Shown here: piece after piece, positions 25,331-38,390 of the stretch | Numbering within the stretch: position 1 is the first letter of the stretch | How the letters are laid out: each line of letters opens with the position of its first letter | NCBI GenBank assembly: GCA_905147135.1 | Contig: LR990043.1 | Coordinates: 8,281,057 to 8,345,056, forward strand | Length of the DNA stretch: 64,000 nucleotides | Source: Blastobasis lacticolella | Lineage: Eukaryota > Arthropoda > Insecta > Lepidoptera > Blastobasidae | Direction: 5' to 3' | Translations under genes and position numbers: made by a program | Notes under the pieces: model-generated | Seen by the model: only the letters and a program-made list of their open reading frames with translations | Told to the model about the DNA's origin: nothing | Databases searched by the model: none

Positions 25331-26194
25331 AATACCTAAAAAAGGCGTGACGGATAAGTATGTGTATGTCCTTTACGTTTTCGTAATTTAGTTTTGTTAT
25401 TTGACTACAAAAGAAGTATTTTTTTCTGACTATTTCGTAATTACATGTATTTAATTATCAATAACTCCTTTTTATTGTATTATATTCGTTTTGGTTTGAA
25501 ATCGAAAGACAAGAACGTAGCATAATGCGAGATCGATGCATAAATCATCCAGCCAAACAGGCTTCAACCTTTAGAGCAGACGAGGTTTTTAAATGGCATC
25601 CTTGACATTATTGTGTCCATGTCTGCTATACTCAACTAAAATGTCAGTACAGCTTTCGAACTCCTCTGGAACTGGTATGTTATCCTCATGTTATCCTTCA
25701 TTTACCCATTTATGAAATCTATTGAAGTGATAAATATTATTAAGGATGTCTAATCACGTTCTTGTAATATTCGTGGAATGGCGTGTTTTAAATCGACGCC
25801 TTTCGTCTGTGTGGGTGAGAGGGCTCTGTCAGTCGCACGCAGTGGACACATTCCAAATTGAATCACATTCAATTACGGACTAAATCGGTCAGGATGTCAG
25901 CTGTGCCATGTGATGATGATACGGCTATCGCGTGGAGCGTATATTTGAGTCCGATTCCTTGTTTTCATTTACAGAATGCGTTTTAGGTAATCGTCTAACT
26001 CTAATTTAATTCTTGAATTGATAGCTTGATGGTTAATTGGTGGAAATTGGTTCATTTTGTTACGTGATTATGTGTGACGATAATGATCTATCTAATATGA
26101 AATAGCTATTGACAAGTGGAGAGTTATTGGTGGATGTCGGGGCGCCGGTAGGTGGAGTATAGGAGCGTAGCAGGTAACGGTTCCGCCGTGTTTG

Positions 26195-26290
26195 CAGAGG
26201 CACGGAGCGGGCTGCGTGTGCGTGCGCCGCTCACATCGGCACACAGGCGCAGCGCTCACACCGTAGCGCGGCCGTTGAACCGAATACTCG
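26195..26290. promoter_or_regulatory. GC-rich island
   Basis: CG-rich block (GTGCGTGCGCCGCTCACATC region) flanked by AT-rich DNA. A TTTGCAG acceptor-like motif precedes it but no donor or conserved frame follows. Confidence 0.3.
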
Positions 26291-28127
26291 AGGAATTTCT
26301 CCAATGCCGCCGCTTCATTTGCAGACGAAGAAGAAAATTACTTAAGATGGTGGTGGGGCGTCAGGCTTGAGACTGTTTGTGGCTTTGTTATCGTATTTGT
26401 CTTCGTCTGACGCCGTCGGACCGATCCGCTTGATGGTAGGTAAATCAACTATGCAGATACGCTCTATCAGCAATCGGGGTTGATAATGGGCCTGTAGGCG
26501 ATTTGTCTTAGACACGTGTGCAACTGGTCTTGCAATCACCAGCATACCGGGCCAGGGCGCGGTCTACCAGTGGGTCTTGACTTACGAATAAATGTATTTT
26601 TAATGTGCCCTAAAGCCATAGTAACAAGATACTACATTATTTCGTACTTACGGTGTTTATACGTATAAGTAAAACCGGAATCGAAAATGATAAAAATCTA
26701 TTCTCGATTTTAATGACAAGTCTACCTACCTACCCACTTTACTCTCATAACGCACAGGCGGTGGGACCGCAACAAGTTTCTTTCGCCACACAATCTGCGC
26801 GGAGTGTTTACATTTTTCCACAAAGAGTCGAAAGTTAATAATGTATCTACTTAATGCATACCTATATTAAACAGGAACGTTACGTAGGTGCCTTAAGTAG
26901 GTACTTACGATAATCGCAACGTTGCATTAACGACAATAAATTGATATTAAAAGGTTTAATTATCTATTGAAGTTCTAAACTTCTAATACTTTTGCATGGT
27001 TGCTCCGTAGTTACTCACCAATAAAAGGTTGCGTCATCGAGCGCTCACTTTTAGAGTGTCGACACGAGGTGTGCATGAGTTGCATATTGCAAAACATCCG
27101 GCTGCAAGACAAACTGACACTGGGCGATAATCAACATTTTTGACGGTAGTTTTGCTTAGTTGCACGTCGCGGCGACACGTGCAGCACCGTTCATTAGAAA
27201 TAGGGATTTTACGAATTTACTATTAACTAGCCACATACATACCTATAAAAAGTAGGTAGTTTGAGGTTTTATGATTGAACTGGCCAAATTTTGACAATCA
27301 AAATAGTATAAGTAAAATTACTTCAAATCAAATGATCACAAATTCACAATCCCATTCGTTTCACATTTTGCCAGCTTTTGCTCGCGATTTCGTCTGCATT
27401 TGGTTATCTTTTAGAATAAAAGTAACCTATGTCCTTCCCCATGTTGCCCTCTATCTTCTTGCCAAATATCCAAATTTGTTTTATCGAATAGAGTACGTGT
27501 AAAAACGTAACAGACACAATACTTACATTCGCATATTAGTTTTGATCTTGAGGTTATTACTTACTAAATTATAACACTTAAATAGGCCCTGCCTATGTTC
27601 TAAATGAGATGTAGAGTTATTCATTACATTTTATCTCACACATACTTCTCACGTATGCCTTTAATGTTCGGGATGGGGACAGGAGTAGAATATGTACCTA
27701 TTGGAGGCATGAAATAAAATTAGAAACATTTTTGACATCGTACCCGATACTAATGTTCATACCTTCAAGGGCTGTTCCGAAAGTTTCTAGCAAACGGCTG
27801 TTATACACCCTATTGTTTTAACTTTAGGCAAATTTGATTACGAACTTCCTGGCCAAAAATAACTCACCGGCGACATTGACATTTACCGTTGGTAATTTTT
27901 CTGTTAAAATTAATTAGGTACCTAACAACGAAATGTAAGATAGGTTACCCTATTTTTTTTTTTTAAACGTTTATAATTCATAATATAATTTATCCTATTT
28001 TACAACGGCTTCCCGCGTTACTTCCGTCATAGGTCATAGGACATGTTATTTTTAACAAGCTATAAAAAATAACTAAAGGCAACTAAAGAGCGCCGGTCTG
28101 TCGTTTTTGGCCAAGAAGTTTCCAAAT

Positions 28128-28495
28128 GCAGTTACAATCATCATCATAATGGCGTTAATGTCCCGGTTGTGCTGTCACGCACGAGGGCCCGGGGTCCGCC
28201 TTGATCATGATCCAAGATTTGGCAGATCAGGTAATTACAGTGGAGCGACTGCCATCCGGCCTCCCCTGCTACCAGGGGAACTTGACCAGATCGGATCATA
28301 GTAACACATTCAGTCACCTGAATGTGTAGGTTTCATCACAATGTTTTCCCTCATCGTAAGAGCATCGGTTAGTATTTGACTAATGTATATAACTCAGACA
28401 AGAGTCATTGATACATGGCCGCAGCGGGATTCGATCCCGGTACCTCTCGCTTACGAGTCAGGTACCCTAACCGTTCGGCCACCGATGATGCTCCG
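28128..28495 (-). mobile_element. tRNA-derived SINE, family 2, copy A (antisense)
   Basis: The right end holds the reversed tRNA-like head (CGGGATTCGATCCCGGTACC, then CCGTTCGGCCACCGATG). The body has GAGGGCCCGGGGTCCGCCTT and CTACCAGGGGAACTTGACCA. The left end carries the reversed ATCATC tail. Closely related copies lie at 62349-62706 and (partial, sense) 31741-31925. Confidence 0.8.
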
Positions 28496-28764
28496 AAGTT
28501 TCCAAATGCAATACAACATAAAAATTATTACAATAGGATGTTTAATAAGCCATTAGCTAGACACTTTTGGAACTGCCTTATTATGAAAAATACGTTGCAA
28601 TAGAAATAGACAGGTACCACGTATGTAGTTGTTTGGCTAAACGTATAGGCTTTGAAAGTCATGTACGGAACTAAAACAGTACCTATATAATGTTTGTTTA
28701 TAAAATGTATCTATTAAATTAAAAAGGATCGATTAATTTGGTGGCGAACAGAGGGGGGGTCAAA

Positions 28765-28920
28765 TCAAATCAAAACACGTTTATTCAGTTTAGGTTTTTT
28801 ATAAACACTTATGAATGTCGGAATCTTAAACATTAAAATACATAAATAAAATGTTCAGGCGCCGCGGCGGCACCACCACCACTGGCCATAAAAAAGAATA
28901 AAAAAAAAAATACTCAGCGA
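28765..28920 (-). mobile_element. Antisense LINE-tail fragment
   Basis: TCAAATCAAATCAAAACACG and TTTATTCAGTTTAGG, then CACTTATGAATGTCGGAAT, resemble the reversed 3' end of a common lepidopteran non-LTR element with a (TTTGA)n tail. GC-rich sequence and poly-A follow to the right. Confidence 0.55.
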
Positions 28921-29089
28921 CCCCAGCGCCGCTCGCTGAATCTGTCAAATCATATTTATCGCTAAAAATGTGTGGAGAAATTGCTCTCCATTTGCTTTTA
29001 TGAGTTTACAATTGTGTACCTATTAGATGTCTAATTTTTTAGCGATTTTGATGTCAGGATGGCTGGTCACCTCATTTTAACCAGACCTT

Positions 29090-29560
29090 ATTTGAGACTG
29101 GAATGGTACCGAAGCTTGCTAACGTGGAGCCCGTTCCCGCAAAGGGTAGTCGCGCAAACCCTGGCAACTACCGCCCTATTTCAGCTACTTCCAAAGTCTG
29201 CACTTAACAAAAGCTCTTGGTTTGGCTACCTCGACGGCAACTTTAGCGACCACCACCGTGGCTATTCGACTGGGTACCTCCTGTTATACCTACTGCTACG
29301 GATATATGGGGCGAGGCCATCGAGAAACATGGCCAGGCGCTTGCCGTGTGTCTGAATATCTCTAAGGACATTGACAGGGTTTAGCATGCAGGCCTTTCCA
29401 TCATTTGTTATTCCTGTTAGTTTTTGCAACTGTGTCGAATCGCTGTGAGAATTGTCGATGATACCATGCTCACAAGTGGGCTGTGGTGGCGGCTTACCAT
29501 CAGGCAGGCCGTAAGCCTGTTAGCCACCTTGGTGGTAAATAAAAAAAAGACTGGACTGGA
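29090..29560 (+). mobile_element. Jockey-like LINE remnant: reverse transcriptase scraps to 3' tail
   Basis: Bases 29127-29192 read EPVPAKGSRANPGNYRPISA, the RT motif around NYRPI. Bases 29307-29375 read WGEAIEKHGQALAVCLNISK, the following RT block, in another frame. From 29480 the LINE tail GCTTACCATCAGGCAGGCCG ends in AAATAAAAAAAAG. Most of ORF2 between is deleted. Not functional. Confidence 0.8.
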
Positions 29561-30204
29561 ACTGGAGCGAACGATCAATTCGCCTAGTTCTCGATGGCTA
29601 CTCGTTAGCAAAGTAATGGACAGAAATGTTGTCAGGTGCAAGGGACGACATTCAGTGTAGTCGAAAGTCAATTCCAATTTGGTGATATTCAACACTACCA
29701 AAATCCAGGCGTGTTTGTACTCCGTCAAACGCAGCCCATTTCATACCTATTGCTCCAAATTTCTGATATATTCCTGTCTTTTAAATCGATAAACTTCAGT
29801 TTCTCGATGTTGAGCTAGGGTCCAATATCAACTTCGGATGGCACTTCGAATCTAAAGCAAAATTGCAGCCAATCAGCATCCACTCAAAACTTAGTTTGTT
29901 CTTCACTTCGATACGGCATAAGTTCGGTCTTTTATGGAGTACTGCTGCCACCTTTGAGATAGATCAGCCAAATATCCGCTGGCGGCTTTTGATTCGGTGG
30001 AGAAGCGTGTTAATCGAGCATGGGCGTAGGGTTTACGGTATTTACAGGCTGCATTTTGGGTAGTGCGCGAAGGAATTGTTCGATCTAATCCCATTGGCTC
30101 CTTTTCAACCCGGACTCCATCAAGGCCAGAGTTCATAGGCTGTTTCGTAGGTACAGGTAAAGCTCTGAGTTATTGTTTACCTCAGAATACTCGCAAACCT
30201 CTTT

Positions 30205-30325
30205 ATTGAATGCGAGAGCCAACGGGACGATGGTAAAGTGAAACCAGTGGAGGAGGAAGGGCACTCGAAAGCGAACTCTGGCAGAAGCCGGAATGGATCG
30301 CTAGGATGATGATGATTCGCAGACC
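30205..30325 (+). mobile_element. RTE-like LINE C-terminal remnant (copy 3, sense)
   Basis: GAGAGCCAACGGGACGATGG, GTGGAGGAGGAAGGGC and ACTCTGGCAGAAGCCGGAAT followed by (GATGAT)n correspond to the tail of the family at 48340-48660 (RANGL...VKWRRNCRKADPG), here in the sense direction. Confidence 0.6.
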
Positions 30326-30539
30326 TCTTTAGCCATTCATCATCATCGTTCGTGTGGTCAATCCAGACTTTTGCCATGACTGACCACCTCTTCAACAATT
30401 ACGCCTAGCAAAACAAATAATAAAATTAAAACAAAAACCTGTTGTAAGTACTCGTAGCAAAAATAAAAAGACATCCTCAATCCACAATCTCGCCAGTAAG
30501 AAAACTGCAATTATTTCCAGAAGATAATATGCAATAAGA

Positions 30540-30790
30540 ACACCGCGTCGCGATTGCTACCGTGCGGCTTTAATACGTGCGTGTGCGCGTGTCGGTGGTA
30601 TAGGTGTTAATAAATCTAGGATAAACCCTCTGGGTGGTGGTGTGGTATGTCGGGCGAGTGAACGCGCGACCTTGAGTGCGCGCCTGTCCGCGGACGTTCG
30701 TTGAACGCGCCGACCCGCGCCCGCGCACCCTTCTCCGCGCCTCGCACCATGCCAGCCACCGCAACTCGTTTGCGACCCGATTATTTCTAA
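30540..30790. promoter_or_regulatory. GC-rich island, possible alternative promoter
   Basis: About 230 bp of CG-rich sequence including GTGCGTGTGCGCGTGTCGGT and CGCCGACCCGCGCCCGCGCA. It contains one short ORF with good start context, MPATATRLRPDYF then stop. No splice partner seen. Candidate alternative first exon or enhancer. Confidence 0.35.
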
Positions 30791-31369
30791 ATTAAATTTA
30801 GATTTAGGTGGGTTCCATTATGAAGGTATCGAAAACAAACTTTCCAAGCGGTGAATCATGCTCGTATACATAATTAACTATGCCATGACACACGTCGGTT
30901 CAGATTTGCGTACATACATTATATACATCATTTAGTGCTAATAGGTAATGTTTGTTGCTATTAAATACAAATAACCGTGAAATAACAGTTCACTTCAAAC
31001 ACAGAATCATGTCCGTTGTATAACAATAAACCTACAACGTACCTAGTATCTACCTGTCAGGCGTAAAGTGAATAAGTTAATATGTTGTAAATCGGTCTAA
31101 TCATCCATAGAATACATAGTACATTATTTTTCTCTTATAGGACACCTACCTACGATTATTTATATTTTTGAGGTGTAACAGTACCTACAAAAGGTAAATT
31201 GCTTTGCTGTTTGTGCCTTATGCGGCGTTCGTTGGAACGTGGAACAAAAGGTATGGGAAATGTATTAGTCAGAGGCTCTGAGCACAGCTTTGTTTGGATG
31301 TAGGAACATACATAGCCGAAACTTTTTGGCTTCATTGTGTCATTCGTCTGCATTATTTTCGCGATGACG

Positions 31370-31430
31370 GCGAGGGGCCCGCCGGGCGGCGCCGGCGCAG
31401 CCATGGCACAGCGGAGCGTTGACCGCGGCC
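31370..31430. promoter_or_regulatory. Small GC-rich island
   Basis: GGGGCCCGCCGGGCGGCGCC and neighbours, about 60 bp. No gene signal. Confidence 0.25.
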
Positions 31431-31740
31431 GTACTTACATTTTTATTCATATAAAAGGGAGATGCTGCATTCAGATAATATTGTATATATTTATTCGGGA
31501 AATACCTTGAAATTTTAATGGAAATTCAAGGTGAAAAACTGTTGTTTGTAGGTGCCTAGGTGTACCTTCTTCAATTTTTGGATTCGACAAGCTCTGTGGT
31601 GGGTGAAAAACCAACTTATGCTTTGTTAAAGTTAATTCAGTGCTATTTACTGCCATCTCGTAATGTGAAAATACACAATTATCGCAAATGAACGCCTGAT
31701 CTTACGGTGAGCGAAAACATCGTGAGGAAATTCATGGGAT

Positions 31741-31925
31741 ATCAATCAATCATCATCAATTTGGTCAGGTTCCCCTGTTAGCAGGGACACGGGGGTCAGA
31801 TAGCATTCGCCCTACTGTGATTATCTCACCTGCCAAATTCTGTACCAAGGTCAAGGCGGACCCCGGGCCCTCCCACGCGAGGGCACAACCGGGATATTGA
31901 CGCCAAGATGAGCTATCGCGAATGA
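31741..31925 (+). mobile_element. tRNA-derived SINE, family 2, 3' part (sense)
   Basis: GGTCAGGTTCCCCTGTTAGC, AAGGTCAAGGCGGACCCCGG and GCACAACCGGGATATTGACG match, in the opposite orientation, the bodies at 28128-28495 and 62349-62706. The tRNA head is missing. Confidence 0.75.
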
Positions 31926-33479
31926 ACCACTAGGTACGACACGCCCGCGTCATTGCATACGAAACGTTGGCCGACGATTTACAATCGTGAGTTCCTTGTC
32001 TTAATCTTGGCGGTTCATAATAGAAACGTAAACGCACGCATGCATACAAACAGGATGTCGGAGGATTTTCCTCGTACGCTGTTGGTTTGCGATGACACGT
32101 ACTTACCTACCGTACATTATTAACGGCGATGTGTACTGCGATTGTAAATGATATGCCGTGGAACACGCTGTTAAAGTTATTTTCTGCAACGCGCTGAAGG
32201 TACCTTTAACGTAGTAATTAAATCTGGTACCTTCCGACTCTGACATTGAGCCACCGATCACAGTTTATATAGTGTCTTTGAACCTATAGCTAATGAAGCA
32301 GTTAACTGTTGCTTTTATACCATGGGGTAGGTAATTTTAAGTAAAGAGTTGAAGATCCTTTACGTTAAAGGCTTTAACCGTGATATATTGAGTATCTACC
32401 CGGCACCAGCGGTTTTCATAGACTCTAAGCTAATTCTTAATTCATCGCATTTGTATGACGATTAAGTTTTGGGCACAAAGTACGAAAGGCGACACGTCCC
32501 CAGTCTCTATTTTGTGTTTAGGGTGTTCACTGTTATTATAAAACTTAATTAATGTTGCGGTATTAACAACATTAATTGGTTGATGAGCGATCGAGAGCGC
32601 CGACCGGGCTCTCACAGCGCGCCATTCAGCCGGTGGGTACTTTCTCCGGTCCTCACCGCAGACATAAGATCTTGGCATTAACAGTAAACCAGTGGCACCT
32701 GTCCCAATCGCCCGGATTTGTTTACATAACGTTACCTTAACACAACCAGTCGCTTTTCTAATTCAACATAGTGTTTTCCAAAACGGCCTCTTACGGCTGC
32801 GTTCTTGTTGTAGCAATTTTATGATTGCATCCAATAAATCACCCTTTGTGATGCGATGTCTCCTGCAGCGAACTTGCCTTGCTTTATTCAAGGCGCTGTG
32901 GTGTTGTAAATTTTATTTTCAATGTATGTATGTACATAACGCAAACGTGTATTACTTATTGTGTTACGAATGATTGCCGTATGCAATCATAATTTTAATT
33001 AAAATTTTATGTTGTGCGCTAAAGAAGTTGTGCCGGCAGGAATGTGTTGGTATACTGTAATAAACGTTTTATAATTGAATTAGGGAAAATCTTTCATTAA
33101 ACTTGACATACGAATCAAGTAGGTACCTATGCCATACCTAAATTGGTTAATAGTATTTACCAACACCATTATGAATCATAATATTTTAGGTACGTAGGTG
33201 TGATCGTTTCTTGTGTGACGTACTATTTGTTTTTAGCAAACATTATCTTTGCGAAATATAAGTTGGAATGCTGAATTACCAAAGATTAGCCGGTTACCCT
33301 CCGGGGTCTACCGATAAGCACAGTGACGTCACATGTACTGTACTGTCAGGACTTACTTATTTTCGCTGTTTTCTAGTGGTGGCAAATAATTTACCCTAGG
33401 TACATCTTAAATTTCTTCTCTATTCTTAATCTAAATTTTAGGTATGGCCTTAAAATAATTGATTATATAGGTACTAGTG

Positions 33480-33680
33480 GACCCAGCGCGACTTCGTTCG
33501 CGTACCCCTGCCTACCCTTTTTCCTTGCTAATAAACCATGCTCTTGAATCACTCTATCTATTGTTGAAAACCGCATTAAAATCCATTGCGTAGTTTAAAA
33601 GATCTAAGCGTAATACATACAAAGGTACATAGGGACAGACGGCGGGAAGCAACTGTGTTTTATTCTATGTACAGACAGAT
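33480..33680 (-). repeat. Dispersed repeat, third copy (antisense)
   Basis: ACTCTATCTATTGTTGAAAA, CCGCATTAAAATCCATTGCG and AAAAGATCTAAGCG are the reverse of the repeat at 4946-5075. ACGGCGGGAAGCAACTGTG follows. A TTCGTTCGCG-rich block precedes it. Confidence 0.65.
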
Positions 33681-34084
33681 GATGCTGAACTAAGTACACG
33701 ATCCAAATGCCATAAGCTATTTTTGTTTGCGAAAATATAATGTGGGTAGAGCTATAATAAGAGCCTCGCTTTCCACGTGTATGAATTCATGACAGTGAAA
33801 CCGCGTCTGAACAGCTTTATGTGCCTTCAGAACCTACATTGCTAAGAGCCATATTGTGTCGAATCCGCTTTATTAACCAGGTCGTCCTCTCATTGTCATG
33901 CTATGTTTAGCCGACTCAACTCGAGGGAACAGTGTCGTCTACCCAGCAAGTGTTTCCATTATTTATGCAATGTAACTTGAGACGTTGCATCAAAGCACGA
34001 GTTCCATCTCGAAAGTAAAGTTAGGTTGTAATTTCCGATGTCGGTACTGTGTGCCGAGATGTAACAAGTGGTGCATAGGAAGGA

Positions 34085-34190
34085 GGAGAGGGATCGATAA
34101 GGGGTTGCCGGGCGTGGGCCGGGGTGCCTCCCACGTCAGCTGAGCGGCCCGGCGCCGGGCATAGCCTCGCCGGCGCTGTGTGCGTGACCG
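34085..34190. promoter_or_regulatory. GC-rich island
   Basis: GGCGTGGGCCGGGGTGCCTC to CTCGCCGGCGCTGTGTGCGT. No frame or RNA gene recognised. Confidence 0.3.
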
Positions 34191-35139
34191 CTACACGACG
34201 CAGATGAACACCTATTATCCAATTGTGTACATCATGCATGTTGCTCTCGATAGCTGCGCTTGGGATTTTCCTTTGGCTCTGGAATGCGTCTTGTGATGCA
34301 CCTGCGAGATATCATTTGTTTATCGTGAAATTATTAAGAAGAATATTAAGAATGTTTCTCGAAAGGTTATGAGTAGGTACTGGCGCGATATACCTACTCT
34401 AAGTACTAGTTATAATATTTATAAGTATAAAAAAATGTAGGAACGTTCGGAAAAGTTAAAGTAACTAGGTAGAGTGCTTGTTTTATAAGTATTTATGTAT
34501 AATCATTATTATACTCGTAGTAGTTTAGTTCTACCTAATAATTTACAATTTACAATGATGAGATGAAACTGTTCTCGAATGCAGGTTTGTGATTAGTTTG
34601 CAGTAGCATTGAAATACTCAGCATTACAGTTTATGAAATGTGCAGAGAAAGTAAGTAGTGATTTATAGTGTTGCATGCGGATAATTACCTAATTTAAACT
34701 TGCCATGTGAATGGTGTTGAATTTGTCTAGTGTTCTGATATGTAAGTCATAAGTATGTAGGTATTTATATTTGAGCTTTCTTCTATTGTTTCAGCACTTT
34801 TTTTAAAGGTTACCTTCCTACTGATCTGTTAGGTATTTAGGTAAATTCTTATCTAATTTATCTTTAAGGTTTGCGTAATTATATCTATTATTATGATTCG
34901 TACCAATACTCGTAAGTATATCTACTTAGCTACGTTTAATGAACCTCCTGATAATAATTGTTTTATAAACGTAAACAAAACAATAGATAAGATTGTGAGT
35001 AGGTAATACATTCATTAAGCTTGTTTACAATTTTTTTATTACTAAGAATACACTTATCTCTTTGGTGGACAATTTAGATTTAAGAAGTATAGTTACATTA
35101 AGGTTGATAAATAATATTTTAGATACCTAAAGAAAGCTC

Positions 35140-35260
35140 TGGTCAACAGTATAATAAGGCTGATGAATGTGGAAGAAGCGAGAGACATTTCTTAGGACCG
35201 TAGAAAATGGAACAATTTGGTCGCTGCCTACCCCCATGGGACAAAGCGTGACGTAATGTG
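35140..35260 (+). mobile_element. LINE tail, family 2 (second copy)
   Basis: GGCTGATGAATGTGGAAGAAGCG then ACCGTAGAAAATGGAACAAT and TACCCCCATGGGACAAAGCG translate to RLMNVEEARDIS..DRRKWN...AAYPHGTK with one stop. This is the end of the LINE type also seen at 24830-25330 (that copy: VLMNVYGRNERF). Confidence 0.7.
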
Positions 35261-35392
35261 GGCAGGTACCTAATACACGAATTTATATGTATCACGTATG
35301 TATGTATGTTGTATGTACTCGTAGACCGTCTACGACCTTCGTAAACCCAAACTTGCACATTTTTTAACATTGCGGTGCCAGTCTTGAAGAAC

Positions 35393-35449
35393 GGTTGGTA
35401 AGAAGAAGTCTTCGGCAGATAGCTACCGAAGATTTCTTCTTACCTACCG
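35393..35449. repeat. Near-perfect 57-nt hairpin
   Basis: The left arm CGGTTGGTAAGAAGAAGTCT continues into TCGGCA. The right arm, read in reverse complement, is CGGTAGGTAAGAAGAAATCT then TCGGTA. That is about 25 paired positions with three mismatches and a terminal loop of roughly 7 nt. Could be a small foldback element or a small-RNA precursor. Not a recognised miRNA. Confidence 0.6.
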
Positions 35450-36719
35450 AGCCTAACCTATGTTAGACAAGGTACCTACCTTCGTGTTGTTGATGGATGG
35501 ACCACTTTTCACGTAACAATAGGGCTGATAATGTCTCAACCTGTTTTCACTCATCTATTTTTCCTTTTTCAGGTATGTACATATGCTGAAGCGTTCAATT
35601 TGGCATTCGGGCCGGTTGTCTTGCAGACACCTTCAAGGTGCGGTATGAAAACAGTGTTTCACTACACTTTAAAATAACTGTTGTAACTACATTATTGTTT
35701 AGACGATGTTACTTAAATTTCGTGAGACGTTACAAAAACAAGTATAGTCGATGATATGTATATCTGCCTACACACATGTAGGTACCTACCTAATACAAAA
35801 TACAAAATTAGTTGCAATGTTAAGCCATCTTAGTACTTGTTTGACTACATTCCACTTATCCATTTTTAGGTAGGTACCTACTTACTACCATCGGTGAACA
35901 TTCGAATCCAAAAATTATTATTTAAGTAAGTAGTTACTTAGAATTACACATTTACAACTAGTTTATATACTGGACCCTGTTGTGTTACTTCGTAGCTCCT
36001 TATGCGTGCATAAAGTAAGATCCCAATGCGACCTCGGCTGCAAATATCGGTGGCTTCGAGTATCAGACAAATTGAACGTATGAGGCGAATGTTGACTTGT
36101 TTAAAAACCCACTCATTGTTCCCAGCGAGCGGTGCATCACGCACCGTTCATGTTTTCCTGTCTCGATTACATACAATGACAAAAACAAAATATCGTTCTT
36201 GTGACGGCTAGGGTGTCCTGCAGTTTTTGTGGAAACTGTGTTCCGTGAGAACCTCAAGTCAGAACAGTAGCGATACGTAGTAAGCTGTCTACGTAATCCT
36301 ACTTGTAGTGTATGCATGTGAGACTTTGATTGATCTAAGAAGTGAAACGTATTCGGTTTTTTAACGATCGGACATGGGTAATAATCATATAGCTAATGCC
36401 CATAGTGAAAACAAAATCGATGGGAAGTTAAAAGGAGCCTTTAATTCGCAGTCGTCCGCTGTCTCTCTTTTAAAATAATATAGTACTGATATGAAGTGTA
36501 TCGTTACAACGTACAAGATATTATAGATAGAGGCTTCATAGCATATATTAGTGGATAGGACTGGGAAAGTATATACCTCACAGAATATCGCAGATAAACA
36601 TTACTATTTTAAATAGTATTGTGTTCTTGCCGGTGACTAAGGTTTTCAGTGTTTTATGGGGTGGGGATTTGGAAAACCATGGCTGTGGCAGTGGAGGGGG
36701 GGCACTTACTTGCCTTGTT

Positions 36720-36850
36720 GCTGCCAGAGCAACGTGTTATGTGTGAAATTCATTGGCAATACCCCTAGTTTTCCTGATGTGTATAAGCAGCGGTGACTAC
36801 TTTCAATCAGGTGGCGTGGCTCGTTTGCCTGTTTGACATAAAAAACAACA
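36720..36850 (+). mobile_element. LINE 3'-tail fragment
   Basis: AGCGGTGACTACTTTCAATC, AGGTGGCGTGGCTCGTTTGC and CTGTTTGACATAAAAAAC are a worn version of the typical lepidopteran LINE end (ATCAGGTGG...TCGTTTGCC...poly-A). Confidence 0.55.
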
Positions 36851-37674
36851 ACTTTGGAATGATATGACATGACAACACTTACCTAATATTTTTCATAATT
36901 TATTATATTTATAAGATAAAATTTATTAAGAGACACATAAAATATTTACAGTTACAATAAAATATACACAAACACTAAAAATATAAATAATACTTAAATA
37001 ATGAAATATATATATTTTCATGTTTATGCTAGTTTATAGTACAGTCATATGTATAGTGTTTTTAGTGTGAATTCGTTAGTAATATCTAGCAGTGAGGGAT
37101 CCATTCACTCTGCAGCTGCAGTACCTACATACGTAGAATGCAATTGACCAAATGTAACTAAAGTAGTCATTCGTTATTTTTGGCATAAGTACCTATTCGT
37201 CGGGTTCTTGTCAAAGTGCGAACACGTATAACTTTACGCCCGTAGGTACGTTCGCATTAAACGCATCAATAACAAAAATGACTCGTTTTGTCAGGAACGC
37301 TGCTAATGACAGTGTTTACTGCGTGACACATAAAAATGGAAATTCACAAATGGGTAGATATTGAATATGTAGCTATTGTAACTATGAAATTGTAGTTTTA
37401 CTTTACAATCAGTTGCCATTTATACCAACACGTAATGTGTGTGCATTTTATCTGCCTGTGCGAGTAGGTAGTGTAAATTCCAGACTATCAATTCACATAC
37501 AGCATTCGTGCAATTGTCATAGTCTCTCTAACTTTTTAGTTCTATCCGAATACCTACAGAACGAAACTAGCTAAAGGTCAACTTATGCATTAAGTATTGC
37601 CTTATCTAAATTCCACAACCTGATTAGGTGTTGTAAAATAATAGTAGTATATACACTAAAGGAAATAAAGTAGT

Positions 37675-37860
37675 GTCTTGTCTCATGGGCGGCATATTGG
37701 ATGCTGAGCGTAGCGAAGGACTCTAGAGTTAACTTGCGTAGCGAGGAACGTACAACTTAACTCCTAAGGAAAGCGACGGTGTTATGTAGTCCTGAGCGAA
37801 GCGAGGGTTTCAAGCCGCTCAAGACTAAGACAGCTTTATTCCGGAGGTAAATACTCTACT
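37675..37860. repeat. Dispersed repeat with GAGCG(A/T)AGCGA motifs
   Basis: GCTGAGCGTAGCGAAGGACT, CTTGCGTAGCGAGGAACG and CCTGAGCGAAGCGAGGGTTT recur within 180 bp, as in Helitron-like lepidopteran repeats. No terminal structure confirmed. Confidence 0.45.
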
Positions 37861-37964
37861 TTTCACACCACCTGTGAGACAATAAATAAAGCACTTACAG
37901 CGTCTGATTTAGCAAGCTCAGGAGTTAAGACGGTATCGCTTCACGACATTTTCGTGTCAATGTA

Positions 37965-38390
37965 ATTTTTTTTTCTTTTTTAGTTTATTGTACACATGTA
38001 ACTTTAAGGAAAAATACAGAGTTATAGATGACACAACAGGCACTACTTATTTCTTAGAAAAATCTCTTCCAGTGGGCCTATCAAAGAGATATGTGATAAG
38101 TAGTCGCAGATCAGACATGCACAATAACTAACTAAATATACATACGCATATCATAAACTAATATAATAAACTACATATACCAATACATAAAATACATAGA
38201 TACCTACAAATTATCTATTAGGCACTGTACCCCGCAAATTCAGGAACTAAGAGAGAGATAGTGCTCTTTCACACGTTGCTTAAAAATACCGATTAATTTA
38301 CTATCGCGTATTTCATACGGCAGAGAGTTCCACAACCTTGCAGCATGATCAGTGAAGGCGTAGGAATAGAAATCGGAATGGTGAGGAGGT
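37965..38390 (-). mobile_element. LINE ORF C-terminus and 3' UTR (antisense)
   Basis: On the minus strand, bases 38366-38250 read FTDHAARLWNSLPYEIRDSK, LIGIFKQRVKEHYLSLSS then stop. This is the AARLWNSLP...FK motif that closes many LINE ORF2 proteins. The 3' UTR runs left to an A-rich tail (poly-T on the + strand near 37966-37981). 5' truncated. Confidence 0.75.
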
